From positions 1 to 48,126 of the forward strand of contig CAZIVR010000013.1 in NCBI GenBank assembly GCA_964542745.1: 48,126 nucleotides of DNA, written 5' to 3'. The DNA is from DATKAB01 sp964542745 (GTDB taxonomy: Bacteria > Eisenbacteria > RBG-16-71-46). Of the stretch, positions 30,882 through 39,309 are shown piece by piece. A program made the translations under genes and the position numbers. The stretch's first letter is position 1. Each line of letters begins with the position of its first letter. The notes below the pieces were generated by a model, which worked only from the letters and a program-made list of their open reading frames with translations, did not search any database and was not told where the DNA came from.

Positions 30882-30982
30882 CGGCCGAACCTCGGGCGGG
30901 AGGCTCCCGCGGCCGCGGCCCGCGCGGCCGCGGGCCGGCCCGCCGGCGGCGTCCCCGCGGCGCCGGGCCCTCGGGCCGCCGC

Positions 30983-31012
30983 TGGACAGCTTCGCGCCCA
31001 CGCCCCCACACT
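30983..31012 (+). promoter_or_regulatory. Possible promoter of the 31024 membrane protein
   Basis: -35 TGGACA, 18-nt spacer, -10-like CACACT, then ATG 11 nt later. The -10 is weak; the spacing matches the peptidase promoter. It would give a near-leaderless mRNA. Confidence 0.3.
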
Positions 31013-31023
31013 CGCGCCCGCCC

Positions 31024-32907
31024 ATGCGATTCCCGCGACTTTCCGGCACCGAATGGCGGCTCGCGATCCTGCTCGCCACGGTGGCCGCCGCCCAGGCCTG
31101 GCTGGTGCGCGACATGCGCTTCCTGGCCTCGGGCCTCTTCGGCGGCGACCACGCCTACCAGCTGGCCTGCATCCGCTCGATCGCCGCGAGCCTGGACCCG
31201 ATGGCGTCGTGCAGCGTGAGCGGCGCGCTCCCCGGCTACCTCCCGCTCTACGGCACGCTGGTCGCCGGATTTTCGCTCGCGACCGGATTGGATCCGCTGC
31301 ACGCGATGTTCGTCACGGCCGTGATCTTCCGCGTGCTCTCGGCGTTCGTCGTCTACCGGGTGTTCCGGCGGCTCTTCGGCCCCCCGGCCGGGCTCGCGGT
31401 GGCCTGCCTGTGGTCGGCGCTCCACCCCGAGCTGATCTTCAAGTACACCGAGTTCACCACCGCCGTGCTGGTGCCGCTCCAGTTCCTCGCGCTCCACCGC
31501 TACCTCGAGCGGCCGGTGGCGGGACGCGCGGCCGCGGTCGCGGCGGCGCTCGCCGCGCTCGGCTACGCGCACTCGGTCGCCTTCATCGGCGGCGTCGCGA
31601 TCGCGGGGATCGCGATCGTGGCCGGCGCGATCGCCCTGCGCGGGAAGCGCCCCCTCGCGGCCGAGGCGCTCCGCGTGCTTCGCCACCTGCCGGTCTTCGC
31701 CGCCGGCTGCGCCCTCGCGCTCGGCTACTGGTGGCGTCCGATCTTCGTGCACCGCGGCCGGACTTCGCTCCACTACGTCGAGTGGACCAGCGTGGACCTG
31801 TCGTCGCTCGAGCGGCGCCTCGACTGGGCCCGGCGCACGCTCGCCGCGGAGTTCTCGTTCGACAACGTGCCGCTCGCCGCGCTCACCCTGCTGGTGGCGG
31901 GCGGCGCGGCGGCGCTCGCGGCACGGGGAAACCGCCGGCGCTTCGCCCCGGCCGCGGTGCTCGCGGCGGCGAGCTTCGCCTGGATGTTCCACTACCTCGC
32001 CACCGTGCCGGCGCTCGGCGCCCACTTCGTGCCGCTCTACGTTCAGTGGATGCTGTGGGGCGTGGCGCGCCTGCTGCTCGCCGCGATCCCGCTGGCGCTG
32101 CTGTTCGGCACCGCGGCGGGCCGCCGCCACTCGGGAGGGCTCCAAAGCGCGATCCTCGCGCTCGCGCTGGTGGCCGTGGTCGCGCAGGCCCGCGCCCTGC
32201 ACGCCCGCCCGGAGATGCGGCAGGCGCGGGAGGAGCAGGATCCGGCGATCGCGGCGCTCACCCGGTGGGCCGGCGCGCACCTCGATCCCGGGGCGGTGGC
32301 GCTCTCCACCAACGAGCTGAGCTTCGCGTGGAGCGCGATCACCGGGCGCAAGACCGTGGTCACCCGCCGCGGCCAGAACGACGCCTTCCTCGACATGGAC
32401 GTGCGCAACCGGGACGCCGCGCTGATGCTCTACGGGCGGGACGACTCGCTGCGCACCAGGCTGCTCGACCGGTACCGCGTGGACGTGGTGTTCTGGGCCT
32501 CGAACTGGTTCGCGAGCGAGTACGCCGTCACGGCCACGGGCGACACGGTGACCTACGACCCATTCCTTTACTTCCGCGATCCCGAGTACGACGGCGCCCT
32601 GGCGCGGGCCGGGGTCGAGTTCTACCACGACTTCACGTGGGTGGATCCCGCGCTGCGCGGGCCCGACTACGCGCGCTTCGACCTCTCGATCGTCACGCCG
32701 CGCAACTACGAGCGTCCCGAGCGGCCGTGGCGCGACGACCTCGACCGCAGGCTCGAGCGGATCTGGGCGGACCCCGAAACGGGGCCCGCGCGCGTCGCGG
32801 TGTTCCGGGTGCGGCGCGGCGGCGCGCGACCCCGGCGGGCGCGGCGCGCGCGGCGCACGCGCGCGCACGGCGCACCGCGTTTGACGCCTGCCGAACCGCC
32901 CCGCTAG
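31024..32907 (+). CDS. Polytopic membrane protein, GT-C glycosyltransferase-like
   Basis: 627 aa from ATG 31024. A first helix (LAILLATVAAAQAWLV) is followed by a loop with GGDHAYQLACIRSI, where Asp42 is placed like the catalytic acid of GT-C enzymes. About ten further hydrophobic segments run to residue ~400, then a ~210-residue soluble C-terminal part (AHLDPGAVALSTNELSFAW ... YRVDVVFWASNWFASEYAVT). The Arg-rich end (RRGGARPRRARRARRTRAHG) looks disordered. The soluble part has the same style as in the membrane-TPR paralogues but no TPR. The sugar substrate cannot be told. It lies just upstream of a tRNA promoter that overlaps its last codons. Confidence 0.75.
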   Translation: MRFPRLSGTEWRLAILLATVAAAQAWLVRDMRFLASGLFGGDHAYQLACIRSIAASLDPMASCSVSGALPGYLPLYGTLVAGFSLATGLDPLHAMFVTAVIFRVLSAFVVYRVFRRLFGPPAGLAVACLWSALHPELIFKYTEFTTAVLVPLQFLALHRYLERPVAGRAAAVAAALAALGYAHSVAFIGGVAIAGIAIVAGAIALRGKRPLAAEALRVLRHLPVFAAGCALALGYWWRPIFVHRGRTSLHYVEWTSVDLSSLERRLDWARRTLAAEFSFDNVPLAALTLLVAGGAAALAARGNRRRFAPAAVLAAASFAWMFHYLATVPALGAHFVPLYVQWMLWGVARLLLAAIPLALLFGTAAGRRHSGGLQSAILALALVAVVAQARALHARPEMRQAREEQDPAIAALTRWAGAHLDPGAVALSTNELSFAWSAITGRKTVVTRRGQNDAFLDMDVRNRDAALMLYGRDDSLRTRLLDRYRVDVVFWASNWFASEYAVTATGDTVTYDPFLYFRDPEYDGALARAGVEFYHDFTWVDPALRGPDYARFDLSIVTPRNYERPERPWRDDLDRRLERIWADPETGPARVAVFRVRRGGARPRRARRARRTRAHGAPRLTPAEPPR

Positions 32908-32910
32908 TCT
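32881..32910 (+). promoter_or_regulatory. Promoter of the tRNA-Pro/Arg/His cluster
   Basis: -35 TTGACG (32881-32886), 18-nt spacer, -10 TAGTCT (32905-32910). It overlaps the 3' end of the preceding membrane-protein gene. The start would be near 32917, 24 nt before tRNA-Pro. Confidence 0.75.
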
Positions 32911-32940
32911 CCCCCGCGCGTTTGCACCACGGCTTCTCGC

Positions 32941-33014
32941 CGGGGCGTGGCTCAGCCTGGTAGAGCGCCTGCTTTGGGAGCAGGATGTCGGAGGTTCGAA
33001 TCCTCTCGCCCCGA
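32941..33014 (+). tRNA. tRNA-Pro (anticodon TGG)
   Basis: Acceptor CGGGGCG / CGCCCCG, discriminator A, no encoded CCA. The anticodon arm CCTGC-TTTGGGA-GCAGG gives UGG. T-arm GGAGGTTCGAATCCTCT. Confidence 0.95.
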
Positions 33015-33063
33015 CTTGCCTTACCGGCCGCGCGACGGGCCCGCCCGCGCCGGAGACGACCCT

Positions 33064-33140
33064 GCGCCTGTAGCTCAGATGGATAGAGCAGCGGATTTCT
33101 AATCCGCCGGTCGGGGGTTCGATTCCCTCCAGGCGCGCCA
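33064..33140 (+). tRNA. tRNA-Arg (anticodon TCT)
   Basis: Acceptor GCGCCTG / CAGGCGC, discriminator G, encoded CCA. The anticodon arm GCGGA-TTTCTAA-TCCGC gives UCU. Confidence 0.95.
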
Positions 33141-33174
33141 GTTCGCGACCGCACCGCGCGCGTGACGGAGTGAT

Positions 33175-33252
33175 GGTGGATGTAGCTCAGCTGGTTAGAG
33201 CACCTGACTGTGGCTCAGGGGGTCGGGGGTTCAAATCCCCTCATCCACCCCA
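33175..33252 (+). tRNA. tRNA-His (anticodon GTG)
   Basis: Acceptor GTGGATG / CATCCAC, with the extra G-1 at 33175 facing C73, the histidine identity pair, and an encoded CCA. The anticodon arm CCTGA-CTGTGGC-TCAGG gives GUG. Confidence 0.95.
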
Positions 33253-33307
33253 TTCTCTCCCGTGAACGGACCCGCGAGGCGGCCCTGACGAAAGGCGGTA
33301 CGCGACG

Positions 33308-34729
33308 GTGACGCGCCGGGCGAAGATCGTGTGCACGCTGGGCCCCGCCTCCCAGTCGCGGGAGGCGATCCGCGCGCTGGTGGACGCCGGGATGGACGTG
33401 GCGCGCCTCAACTTCTCGCACGGCAGCCGCGACGACCACCGCGCCCTCTACGACGCGGTGCGTGCCGCCTCCGACGCCGCGGGCCGCGCGGTCGCGGTGC
33501 TGGTGGACCTGCAGGGCCCCAAGATCCGGCTGGGTGCCTTCGCCGAGGGGCCGGTGCGGCTCTCCGCGGGCTCCGAGTTCACCATCACCACCGAGGCGGT
33601 GGTGGGCGGCGTCGAGCGCGCCTCGACCACCTACGCCGACCTCGCGCGCGACGTGCGGCCGGGCGACACGCTGCTCCTCGACGACGGCGCGATCCGGCTC
33701 GAGGTGCTCGCGAGCGACGGGCGCGAGGTGCGCACCCGCGTGATCGAGGGCGGGCCGCTCTCGAACCACAAGGGCATCAACCTGCCGGGGGTCGCGGTGA
33801 GCGCGCCGGCGATGAGCCCCAAGGACCGCGAGGACCTGCGCTTCGCCCTCGGCCTGCGGGCCGACCTCGTCGCCCTGTCCTTCGTGCGTGGGGCCGAGGA
33901 CGTGAGGGACGTCCACGCCATCATGGACGAGGCCTCGGCGCGGCTGCCGGTGATCGCCAAGATCGAGAAGCCCGAAGCGGTGGACCACCTCGACGAGATC
34001 CTCGACGCGTTCGACGGGCTGATGGTGGCGCGCGGCGATCTCGGCGTGGAGATGCCGCTCGAGCAGGTGCCGCTGGTGCAGAAGCGCGCCGTGCGCCTCG
34101 CCCGCGAGCTGGGAAAGCCCGTGATCGTCGCCACCCAGATGCTGGATTCCATGATCCACCACTCGCGGCCGACCCGCGCCGAGGCCTCCGACGTGGCCAA
34201 CGCGGTGCTCGACGGCGCCGACGCCCTGATGCTCTCGGGCGAGACCAGCGTCGGCGAGTACCCGGTCGAGGCGGTGGCCACGATGTCGCGCATCATCGCG
34301 GCGGCCGAGGGGCAGTCGCCGCGCGGGCTCGAGCGCCGGGGCCCCCACCGGGGCGGCTCGCAGGAGGCGATCGCGGGCGCCGCCGCGCGCCTCGCCGCCG
34401 ATCTCGGGGCGCGCGCGCTGGTGGCCTTCACGCACTCGGGGGCGACGGCGCGGCGGACCGCCGGTTACCGGCCCGACACCACCCTGCTCGCGTTCACGAC
34501 CGAGCCCTCGGTGCGCAGCCAGCTGGCGCTCACGTGGGGGGTCGAGACGTTCGTGGTCCCGAGCGTCCTGACCACCGACGAGATGGTGGCGCAGGTGGAC
34601 CGCGCGATGCTCGAGCTGGGCCGCGGCGCCCGCGGCGACTCGGTCGTGGTGGTGGCCGGCACGCCGCCCGGCATGGCGGGAACCACCAACACGATTCGCG
34701 TGCACCGGCTGGGCGAGGGCCACGCGTAG
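33308..34729 (+). CDS. pyk: Pyruvate kinase
   Basis: 473 aa from GTG 33308 (AAAGGCGG upstream). TIM barrel: RAKIVCTLGPAS, VARLNFSHGS, VLVDLQGPKIRLG, B-domain ~70-165, VIAKIEKPEAVDHLDEIL (catalytic Lys), LMVARGDLGVEMPLEQVPLVQK and SGETSVGEYPVEAVATM. The C-terminal domain is the ordinary length without the extra PEP-utiliser domain. It converts PEP and ADP to pyruvate and ATP. It directly follows the tRNA cluster and may be read from the same promoter. Confidence 0.96.
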   Translation: MTRRAKIVCTLGPASQSREAIRALVDAGMDVARLNFSHGSRDDHRALYDAVRAASDAAGRAVAVLVDLQGPKIRLGAFAEGPVRLSAGSEFTITTEAVVGGVERASTTYADLARDVRPGDTLLLDDGAIRLEVLASDGREVRTRVIEGGPLSNHKGINLPGVAVSAPAMSPKDREDLRFALGLRADLVALSFVRGAEDVRDVHAIMDEASARLPVIAKIEKPEAVDHLDEILDAFDGLMVARGDLGVEMPLEQVPLVQKRAVRLARELGKPVIVATQMLDSMIHHSRPTRAEASDVANAVLDGADALMLSGETSVGEYPVEAVATMSRIIAAAEGQSPRGLERRGPHRGGSQEAIAGAAARLAADLGARALVAFTHSGATARRTAGYRPDTTLLAFTTEPSVRSQLALTWGVETFVVPSVLTTDEMVAQVDRAMLELGRGARGDSVVVVAGTPPGMAGTTNTIRVHRLGEGHA

Positions 34730-34798
34730 TTTCCGCCGCGAATCGCCCCCCGGGTGCGCGCCCCGCGTGGCGGCCCCCGCGGCGTTCTCCGAGAAAAC

Positions 34799-36361
34799 CT
34801 AGCGCACCCTCAGCGCGCGGGCCGAGACCTCCAGCATCCGCGGGGCGCCGACCCAGTCGGGGTAGTAGTCCCAGTTGACCTCGTCCATGCGCTTCCACAG
34901 CGAGCGGTATCGCCCGCGCCGGTTCGCGGCGAACTGGGTCCAGTCCTGAACCTCGCTGGAGAGGAAGACGAAGCGGTCGGCCGAGTCCATCGTGCCCACC
35001 ACGTTGGCGGGACGGAACGCGGGCTCCCGCTCGAGCAGCGCCCGGCTCTCCGGGGAGAGGTGGAACCGCGTGGCGGGAGCCGTGGCCAGGCGGCGTTCGA
35101 GGGCCTGCTTCTGCGTCACCGGGTTCGGCGAGACGACGCTCCAGGCCGAGCGCGCGGCGACCCCGACGTTGTAGAGGGTGAAGATCGCCGCCAGCGCCGC
35201 GACCCCGAGCCGCGCCGGACGGCGCCCCGCCGCGCGGCGCCACAGTTCCGCGATCCCGATGCCGGCGAGCACCGCCATCGGGAAGAGCAGGATCAGGAGG
35301 TTCCGCACCAGCATCACGCGCTGGAGCGAGAGGTAGGCGACGAAGAGCACCGGCAGCGAGAGCAGCCAGATCGCCACGGACCGCCGCGTGCGCGCGAGCG
35401 TCACCGCCCCCAGCAGGGCCAGCCCCGCGCCGGCCGCGGCCAGCACCGGCTGCTCCGACAGGAAGACGAGCCCGAGGTATTCCGCGATCTTCACGAAGTG
35501 GGGCCAGCCCGAGGCGACGGTGTGGCCGCCGTGCCCGAACTGGTAGTGCATCATCTCCCCGACCACGCCTCGCGCGAAGCGGCCCGGCTCGAGCAGGCAG
35601 CCCGGCGAGGTCGCGGCGAACGCGGCCAGCGCCACGCCCAGGGCGAGGCCCGCCTCGCGCAGCCCGTCGCGCCGGCGGCGGCCGGGCGCGGCGGGCGCCA
35701 GCGCGATGGCGACCAGCAGCGTGACCAGCAGGATTCCCCCCGGGTACTTGGCGCTCGCGCCGAGCCCCGCGAAAAGCGCCGCGATCGCGATCCACGCCCC
35801 GCGGCCCCGGTCCCCGGGCTCGAGGATCCGGCCCTGCGCCCACAGGGAGAACGCGGCGCACACGAGCACCAGGCCGTCGGGCGCGACCCAGCGGGCGTGG
35901 TAGACGAACTCCCAGGCCGCCACCGCGGCCAGCGCGGCGAACAGGGCCGGCCATTCGTCGCCGGTGAGGCGCCGCACCGTGAGGAACGCGGCGAGCCCGG
36001 TGAGCGTGCAGAGCACGTAGAACACCGCCCGCACGGCGAGCAGGTAGTCCTGCCCGTCGAGGTGGGCCAGCAGCGCCGGGGAGGCGATCGCGCCGTCGGC
36101 GGGGTCGAAGTGGGCCGAGGCGTCGGCCAGCGCGCGCGGCAGCGCCGCCAGCAGCGCCACGTCGTAGGTGAGCGAGGGGTAGTTGTACCAGCGCGGCAGC
36201 AGCAGCCCGGTCTCGAACGACGCCCGCACCGACCGCGTGATGCTGGCCTCGTCCCAGTGGAGGCCGATGTCCCGGCTCGCCACGCCGAGCGCCGCGAGCG
36301 TCACGAGCGAAAGGCCGAGCAGCAGCCGCGGAACCGGCGAGGTCCCCGCCCGGGTGGTCAC
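34799..36361 (-). CDS. GT39/ArnT-like membrane glycosyltransferase
   Basis: 520 aa from GTG 36361. The first helix is followed by DIGLHWDEASI with Asp37-Glu38, the catalytic pair position of PMT/ArnT-type enzymes, then about ten hydrophobic segments with RWVAPDGLVLVCAAFSLW and SAKYPGGILL, typical of family 39. A soluble C-terminal part of ~130 residues follows. It likely moves a sugar from a polyprenyl-phosphate donor on the periplasmic side. The gene lies 28 nt downstream of rdgB and may end that operon. The acceptor is unknown. Confidence 0.82.
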   Translation of the reverse strand: MTTRAGTSPVPRLLLGLSLVTLAALGVASRDIGLHWDEASITRSVRASFETGLLLPRWYNYPSLTYDVALLAALPRALADASAHFDPADGAIASPALLAHLDGQDYLLAVRAVFYVLCTLTGLAAFLTVRRLTGDEWPALFAALAAVAAWEFVYHARWVAPDGLVLVCAAFSLWAQGRILEPGDRGRGAWIAIAALFAGLGASAKYPGGILLVTLLVAIALAPAAPGRRRRDGLREAGLALGVALAAFAATSPGCLLEPGRFARGVVGEMMHYQFGHGGHTVASGWPHFVKIAEYLGLVFLSEQPVLAAAGAGLALLGAVTLARTRRSVAIWLLSLPVLFVAYLSLQRVMLVRNLLILLFPMAVLAGIGIAELWRRAAGRRPARLGVAALAAIFTLYNVGVAARSAWSVVSPNPVTQKQALERRLATAPATRFHLSPESRALLEREPAFRPANVVGTMDSADRFVFLSSEVQDWTQFAANRRGRYRSLWKRMDEVNWDYYPDWVGAPRMLEVSARALRVR

Positions 36362-36389
36362 GATCGTCGGTCTCGCGCCCCGGCCGGCG

Positions 36390-36989
36390 TCATGGGGCCG
36401 TCGCGAGCCCCATCTTCTCCAGCAGCGCCCGCATCGCGATCGCCCGGTGCGAGATCGCGTTCTTCTCCTCAGCGCTCATCTCGGCCAGCGTGCGGCCGGT
36501 CGCCCCGACCTCGAAGATCGGGTCGTAGCCGAAGCCGCCGTCCCCCCGGGGCGCCGCGGTGATGCGCCCCTCGAGCACGCCCTCCGCGTGCACCTCGCGG
36601 CCGCTCGTCATGCAGGCGACGCACGCGGTTCGGAAGCGCGCGGTGCGTTGGTCGCGGTGGCCGAGCACCTCGAGCAGGCGGTTCACGTTGTCGGTGTAGC
36701 TGGCGCCCGGGCCCGCGAAGCGCGCGGCGTAGATGCCGGGCTTGCCGCCGAGCGCGTCCACTTCCAGCGCGGTGTCGTCGGCGATCGAGGTGATGCCGGT
36801 GAGGTCGAAGGCGGCCCGCGCCTTCTCGAGCGCGTTCTCCGCGACCGTGTGGCCGGCCTCGGGCGCCACGTTCGCCCCGGGCACGTCGAAGAAGCCGATC
36901 ACCTCGACCGGCAGGTGGTCGAGCATCCGGCGCAATTCCCGGACCTTGTCGCGATTGAAGGTGGCGAGCACGAGCTTCTGGCGGCGCAT
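36390..36989 (-). CDS. rdgB: Non-canonical purine NTP pyrophosphatase RdgB/HAM1
   Basis: 199 aa from ATG 36989. Motifs: LVLATFNRDKVRELRRML, ENALEKARAAFDLTGITSIADDTALEVDALGGKPGIYAARF, GDGGFGYDPIFEV and RTLAEMSAEEKNAISHRAIAM. It hydrolyses dITP, XTP and similar damaged nucleotides to monophosphates. It follows rph in the same direction after a 122-nt gap with no visible feature; rph-rdgB is an old gene pair. Confidence 0.95.
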   Translation of the reverse strand: MRRQKLVLATFNRDKVRELRRMLDHLPVEVIGFFDVPGANVAPEAGHTVAENALEKARAAFDLTGITSIADDTALEVDALGGKPGIYAARFAGPGASYTDNVNRLLEVLGHRDQRTARFRTACVACMTSGREVHAEGVLEGRITAAPRGDGGFGYDPIFEVGATGRTLAEMSAEEKNAISHRAIAMRALLEKMGLATAP

Positions 36990-37111
36990 GGACCCCCGCG
37001 GAACGAGCGCCCGGGGAAACGGGGCGGCGCGGACGATAGCGCGCCACGACGCCGCGTGCCAGCCACGGCGCGGGCCGGGCGCCCGCAGCCGCCGCGCGGC
37101 GCGCCGGCCGG

Positions 37112-37903
37112 TCAGGCCGCCGGGAGCAGCCCCGATCCGCCCATCAGCTTGCGGTGCGTGGTCGTGACCCGCCGGACCCCGGAGCGCGCGAGCCGCAGCA
37201 GCGCGCGCAGCTCGGCCTCGCTGAACGAGACGCCCTCGCCCGTGCCCTGCACCTCCACGAACCGGCCGCCCCCGGTCATCACCACGTTCATGTCCACCTG
37301 GGCGCCCGAGTCCTCGACGTAGTCGAGGTCGAGGCACGGCACACCGCGCACCAGCCCGACCGAGATCGCGGCCACCGAGTCGCGCAGCGGCGGCCCCTTG
37401 AGCTGGCCGCGGTTCGAGAGCGTCACGAAGGCGTCGTGGAGCGCGACCATCGCGCCGTTGATCGCGGCGGTGCGCGTGCCCCCGTCGGCCTCGATCACGT
37501 CGCAGTCCAGGATCACGGTGCGCTCGCCGAAGCTCCCGAGGTCGCTCACCGCGCGCAGCGAGCGGCCGATCAGGCGCTGGATCTCCTGCGCGCGCCCCCC
37601 GGCCTGCGCGCTGCGCGGCGTGCGCTCGCCGGTCGCGCGCGGCAGCATGCCGTACTCGGCGGTGACCCAGCCGCGGCCCTGCCCGCGCATCCAGCCCGGA
37701 GCCTTCTCCTCGACCGAGGCGGTGCACAGGACGCGCGTGCGCCCCATCGAGACCATCGCCGAGCCCTCGGCGTGCGGCATCACGCCCCGCTCGATCTTGA
37801 GGACCCGGGGCTGCGCGGGCTTGCGGCCGTCGTGGCGGGCGAACTCCGGGGCTTCGGGCGGGCGGGCCTCGCTCTCGCGGATCGGCCTGGGCTTGCGGGT
37901 CAC
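37112..37903 (-). CDS. rph: Ribonuclease PH
   Basis: 263 aa from GTG 37903, overlapping the murI stop as GTGA. Core from residue ~23: RHDGRKPAQPRVLKIERGVMPHAEGSAMVSMGRTRVLCTASVE, GRGWVTAEYGMLPRATGERTPR, GRSLRAVSDL, TVILDCDVIEADGGTRTAAINGA and LDLDYVEDSGAQVDMNVVMTG. It trims 3' ends of tRNA precursors using phosphate. The N-terminal ~20 residues are an extra charged stretch. Confidence 0.95.
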   Translation of the reverse strand: MTRKPRPIRESEARPPEAPEFARHDGRKPAQPRVLKIERGVMPHAEGSAMVSMGRTRVLCTASVEEKAPGWMRGQGRGWVTAEYGMLPRATGERTPRSAQAGGRAQEIQRLIGRSLRAVSDLGSFGERTVILDCDVIEADGGTRTAAINGAMVALHDAFVTLSNRGQLKGPPLRDSVAAISVGLVRGVPCLDLDYVEDSGAQVDMNVVMTGGGRFVEVQGTGEGVSFSEAELRALLRLARSGVRRVTTTHRKLMGGSGLLPAA

Positions 37904-38763
37904 GGGCGCTCCTCGGCGGACGACTGGGTCCGCTCGAACCAGGGAAGGTCGGTCTGGTCCACCACCGTCACGTGCGGCAGCGGCCGGCTCAGGAAACTCT
38001 CGGCGACTCGGGCGAAGCTGCGGCGCCGCGGCTCGTCGGAGAGGAAGAACTGGTGGCGCGGGGCGCGCCCCTCGGCGAGCTGTCCGCGCTCGGCGAGCAG
38101 CGCGGCGGTGGCCCGCGCCGCCTCGGCGCCCGAATCCACCAGCGTCACCGCCGGGCCCATGAGGTCCGCGAGCAGCGGCGCGAGCAGCGGGTAGTGGGTG
38201 CAGCCGAGGATCAGGCTCTCGAGCGCCGCCTGCCGCAGCTCGGCCAGGTACTCCTCGGCCACCAGCCGCGTGACCGGATGGTCGAGCCATCCCTCCTCGA
38301 CCAGCGGCACGAACAGCGGGCAGGCGCGCTGAAGCACGCCCGCGCCCGGGGCGAGACGGGTGATGGCCTCGGCATAGGCGTGGCTCCCGACCGTCGCGAG
38401 CGTGCCCACCACGCCGATCCGGCCGTGCGGGCTCGCCGCCACCGCGGCGCGCGCGGCGGGCTCGATCACGCCGATCACCGGCACGTCGAAGCGGGCCCGC
38501 AGCGCCTCGATCGCGTGCGAGGAGGCGGTGTTGCACGCCACCACCACGCACTTCACGTTCTGGCGCACGAGGAACGAGGTGATCTCGAGCGAGAAGCGCG
38601 TCACGGTCTCGCGCGACTTGTTGCCGTAGGGCAGGCGCGCCGTGTCGCCGAAGTACACGACGGTCTCGGAGGGCAGCTGGCGGAAGATCTCCCGCACCGC
38701 GGTGAGGCCGCCGAGCCCCGAGTCGAACACCCCGATCGGACGCGGGTCGTGGATCGCCGGCAT
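37900..38763 (-). CDS. murI: Glutamate racemase
   Basis: 287 aa from ATG 38763, 3 nt after the GerMN-protein stop. Motifs: IGVFDSGLGGLTAVREI, VVYFGDTARLPYGNKS, VVVACNTASSHAI (first catalytic Cys) and LILGCTHYPLLAPLL (second catalytic Cys). It makes D-glutamate for peptidoglycan. The C-terminus has ~45 residues beyond the usual core. The cluster murI-GerMN-rph-rdgB resembles racE-gerM-rph-rdgB of Bacillus. Confidence 0.95.
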   Translation of the reverse strand: MPAIHDPRPIGVFDSGLGGLTAVREIFRQLPSETVVYFGDTARLPYGNKSRETVTRFSLEITSFLVRQNVKCVVVACNTASSHAIEALRARFDVPVIGVIEPAARAAVAASPHGRIGVVGTLATVGSHAYAEAITRLAPGAGVLQRACPLFVPLVEEGWLDHPVTRLVAEEYLAELRQAALESLILGCTHYPLLAPLLADLMGPAVTLVDSGAEAARATAALLAERGQLAEGRAPRHQFFLSDEPRRRSFARVAESFLSRPLPHVTVVDQTDLPWFERTQSSAEERP

Positions 38764-38766
38764 CGC

Positions 38767-39309
38767 CTAGAGCCACTCCGAGACGTCGAGGGGGCGGTCG
38801 AGCGGGAGGTGGCCGCCGAGGCTCGGGAGCGGCGTGCCCGCGCACACCAGCAGCACCTGGCGCACCTCGGGCAGGTTGGCGCCGAGCGTGCGCACCAGCG
38901 AGCCGATCGCGAGGCGCTCGGCGCCGGTGCCGCCCCGGAAGTTCTGCTGGAACGCGCGCGACAGGTCCACGATCAGGAGCCCCCGTTCGTCGAGATAGGC
39001 GCGCAGCAGCGCGGTGCCCTCGGGCAGCGCCCGGACCCCGCCGCGCTCGGGCCCGCGCTCCAGCTCCGCCACCAGCCGGCCGACGCGCTCGCGAAGGGTT
39101 CCCCCCTCCAGCACGTCGCGCGGCTCGCTCACCAGGCTGTCGCCCGAGGCGGACGCGAAGAAGAGCCGCACCGAGTGGACGCCCGCGCCGACCGAGTCCA
39201 CGCCCGGAACGGGGGGCGGAGGTGGGTCGCGGTGGGTGGTGACCCACGCGCCGAACGCTAGCACAGCGATTCCGAGCGTCACAATCAGCAGCGTGCGCAG
39301 GGTCTTCAC
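38767..39309 (-). CDS. Membrane-anchored GerMN-domain protein
   Basis: 180 aa from GTG 39309 (GTGA overlap with the amidase stop). One N-terminal helix (LLIVTLGIAVLAFGAWV) and a Pro-rich linker lead to a single GerMN domain: VRLFFASASGDSLVSEPRDV, LVAELERGPERGGVRALPEGT, LDERGLLIVDLSRAFQQNFRGGTGAERLAIGSLVRTL. GerMN domains occur in spore and envelope proteins and are thought to bind peptidoglycan or partners. The pairing with an amidase and murI supports a cell-wall role; no sporulation genes are seen. Confidence 0.87.
   Translation of the reverse strand: MKTLRTLLIVTLGIAVLAFGAWVTTHRDPPPPPVPGVDSVGAGVHSVRLFFASASGDSLVSEPRDVLEGGTLRERVGRLVAELERGPERGGVRALPEGTALLRAYLDERGLLIVDLSRAFQQNFRGGTGAERLAIGSLVRTLGANLPEVRQVLLVCAGTPLPSLGGHLPLDRPLDVSEWL

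Noticed and set aside
30773..31009. N-terminal extension of ssb
   Set aside because: The extra residues are Arg/Pro/Ala junk; MSVNKVILVGN at 30772 is the canonical SSB start.
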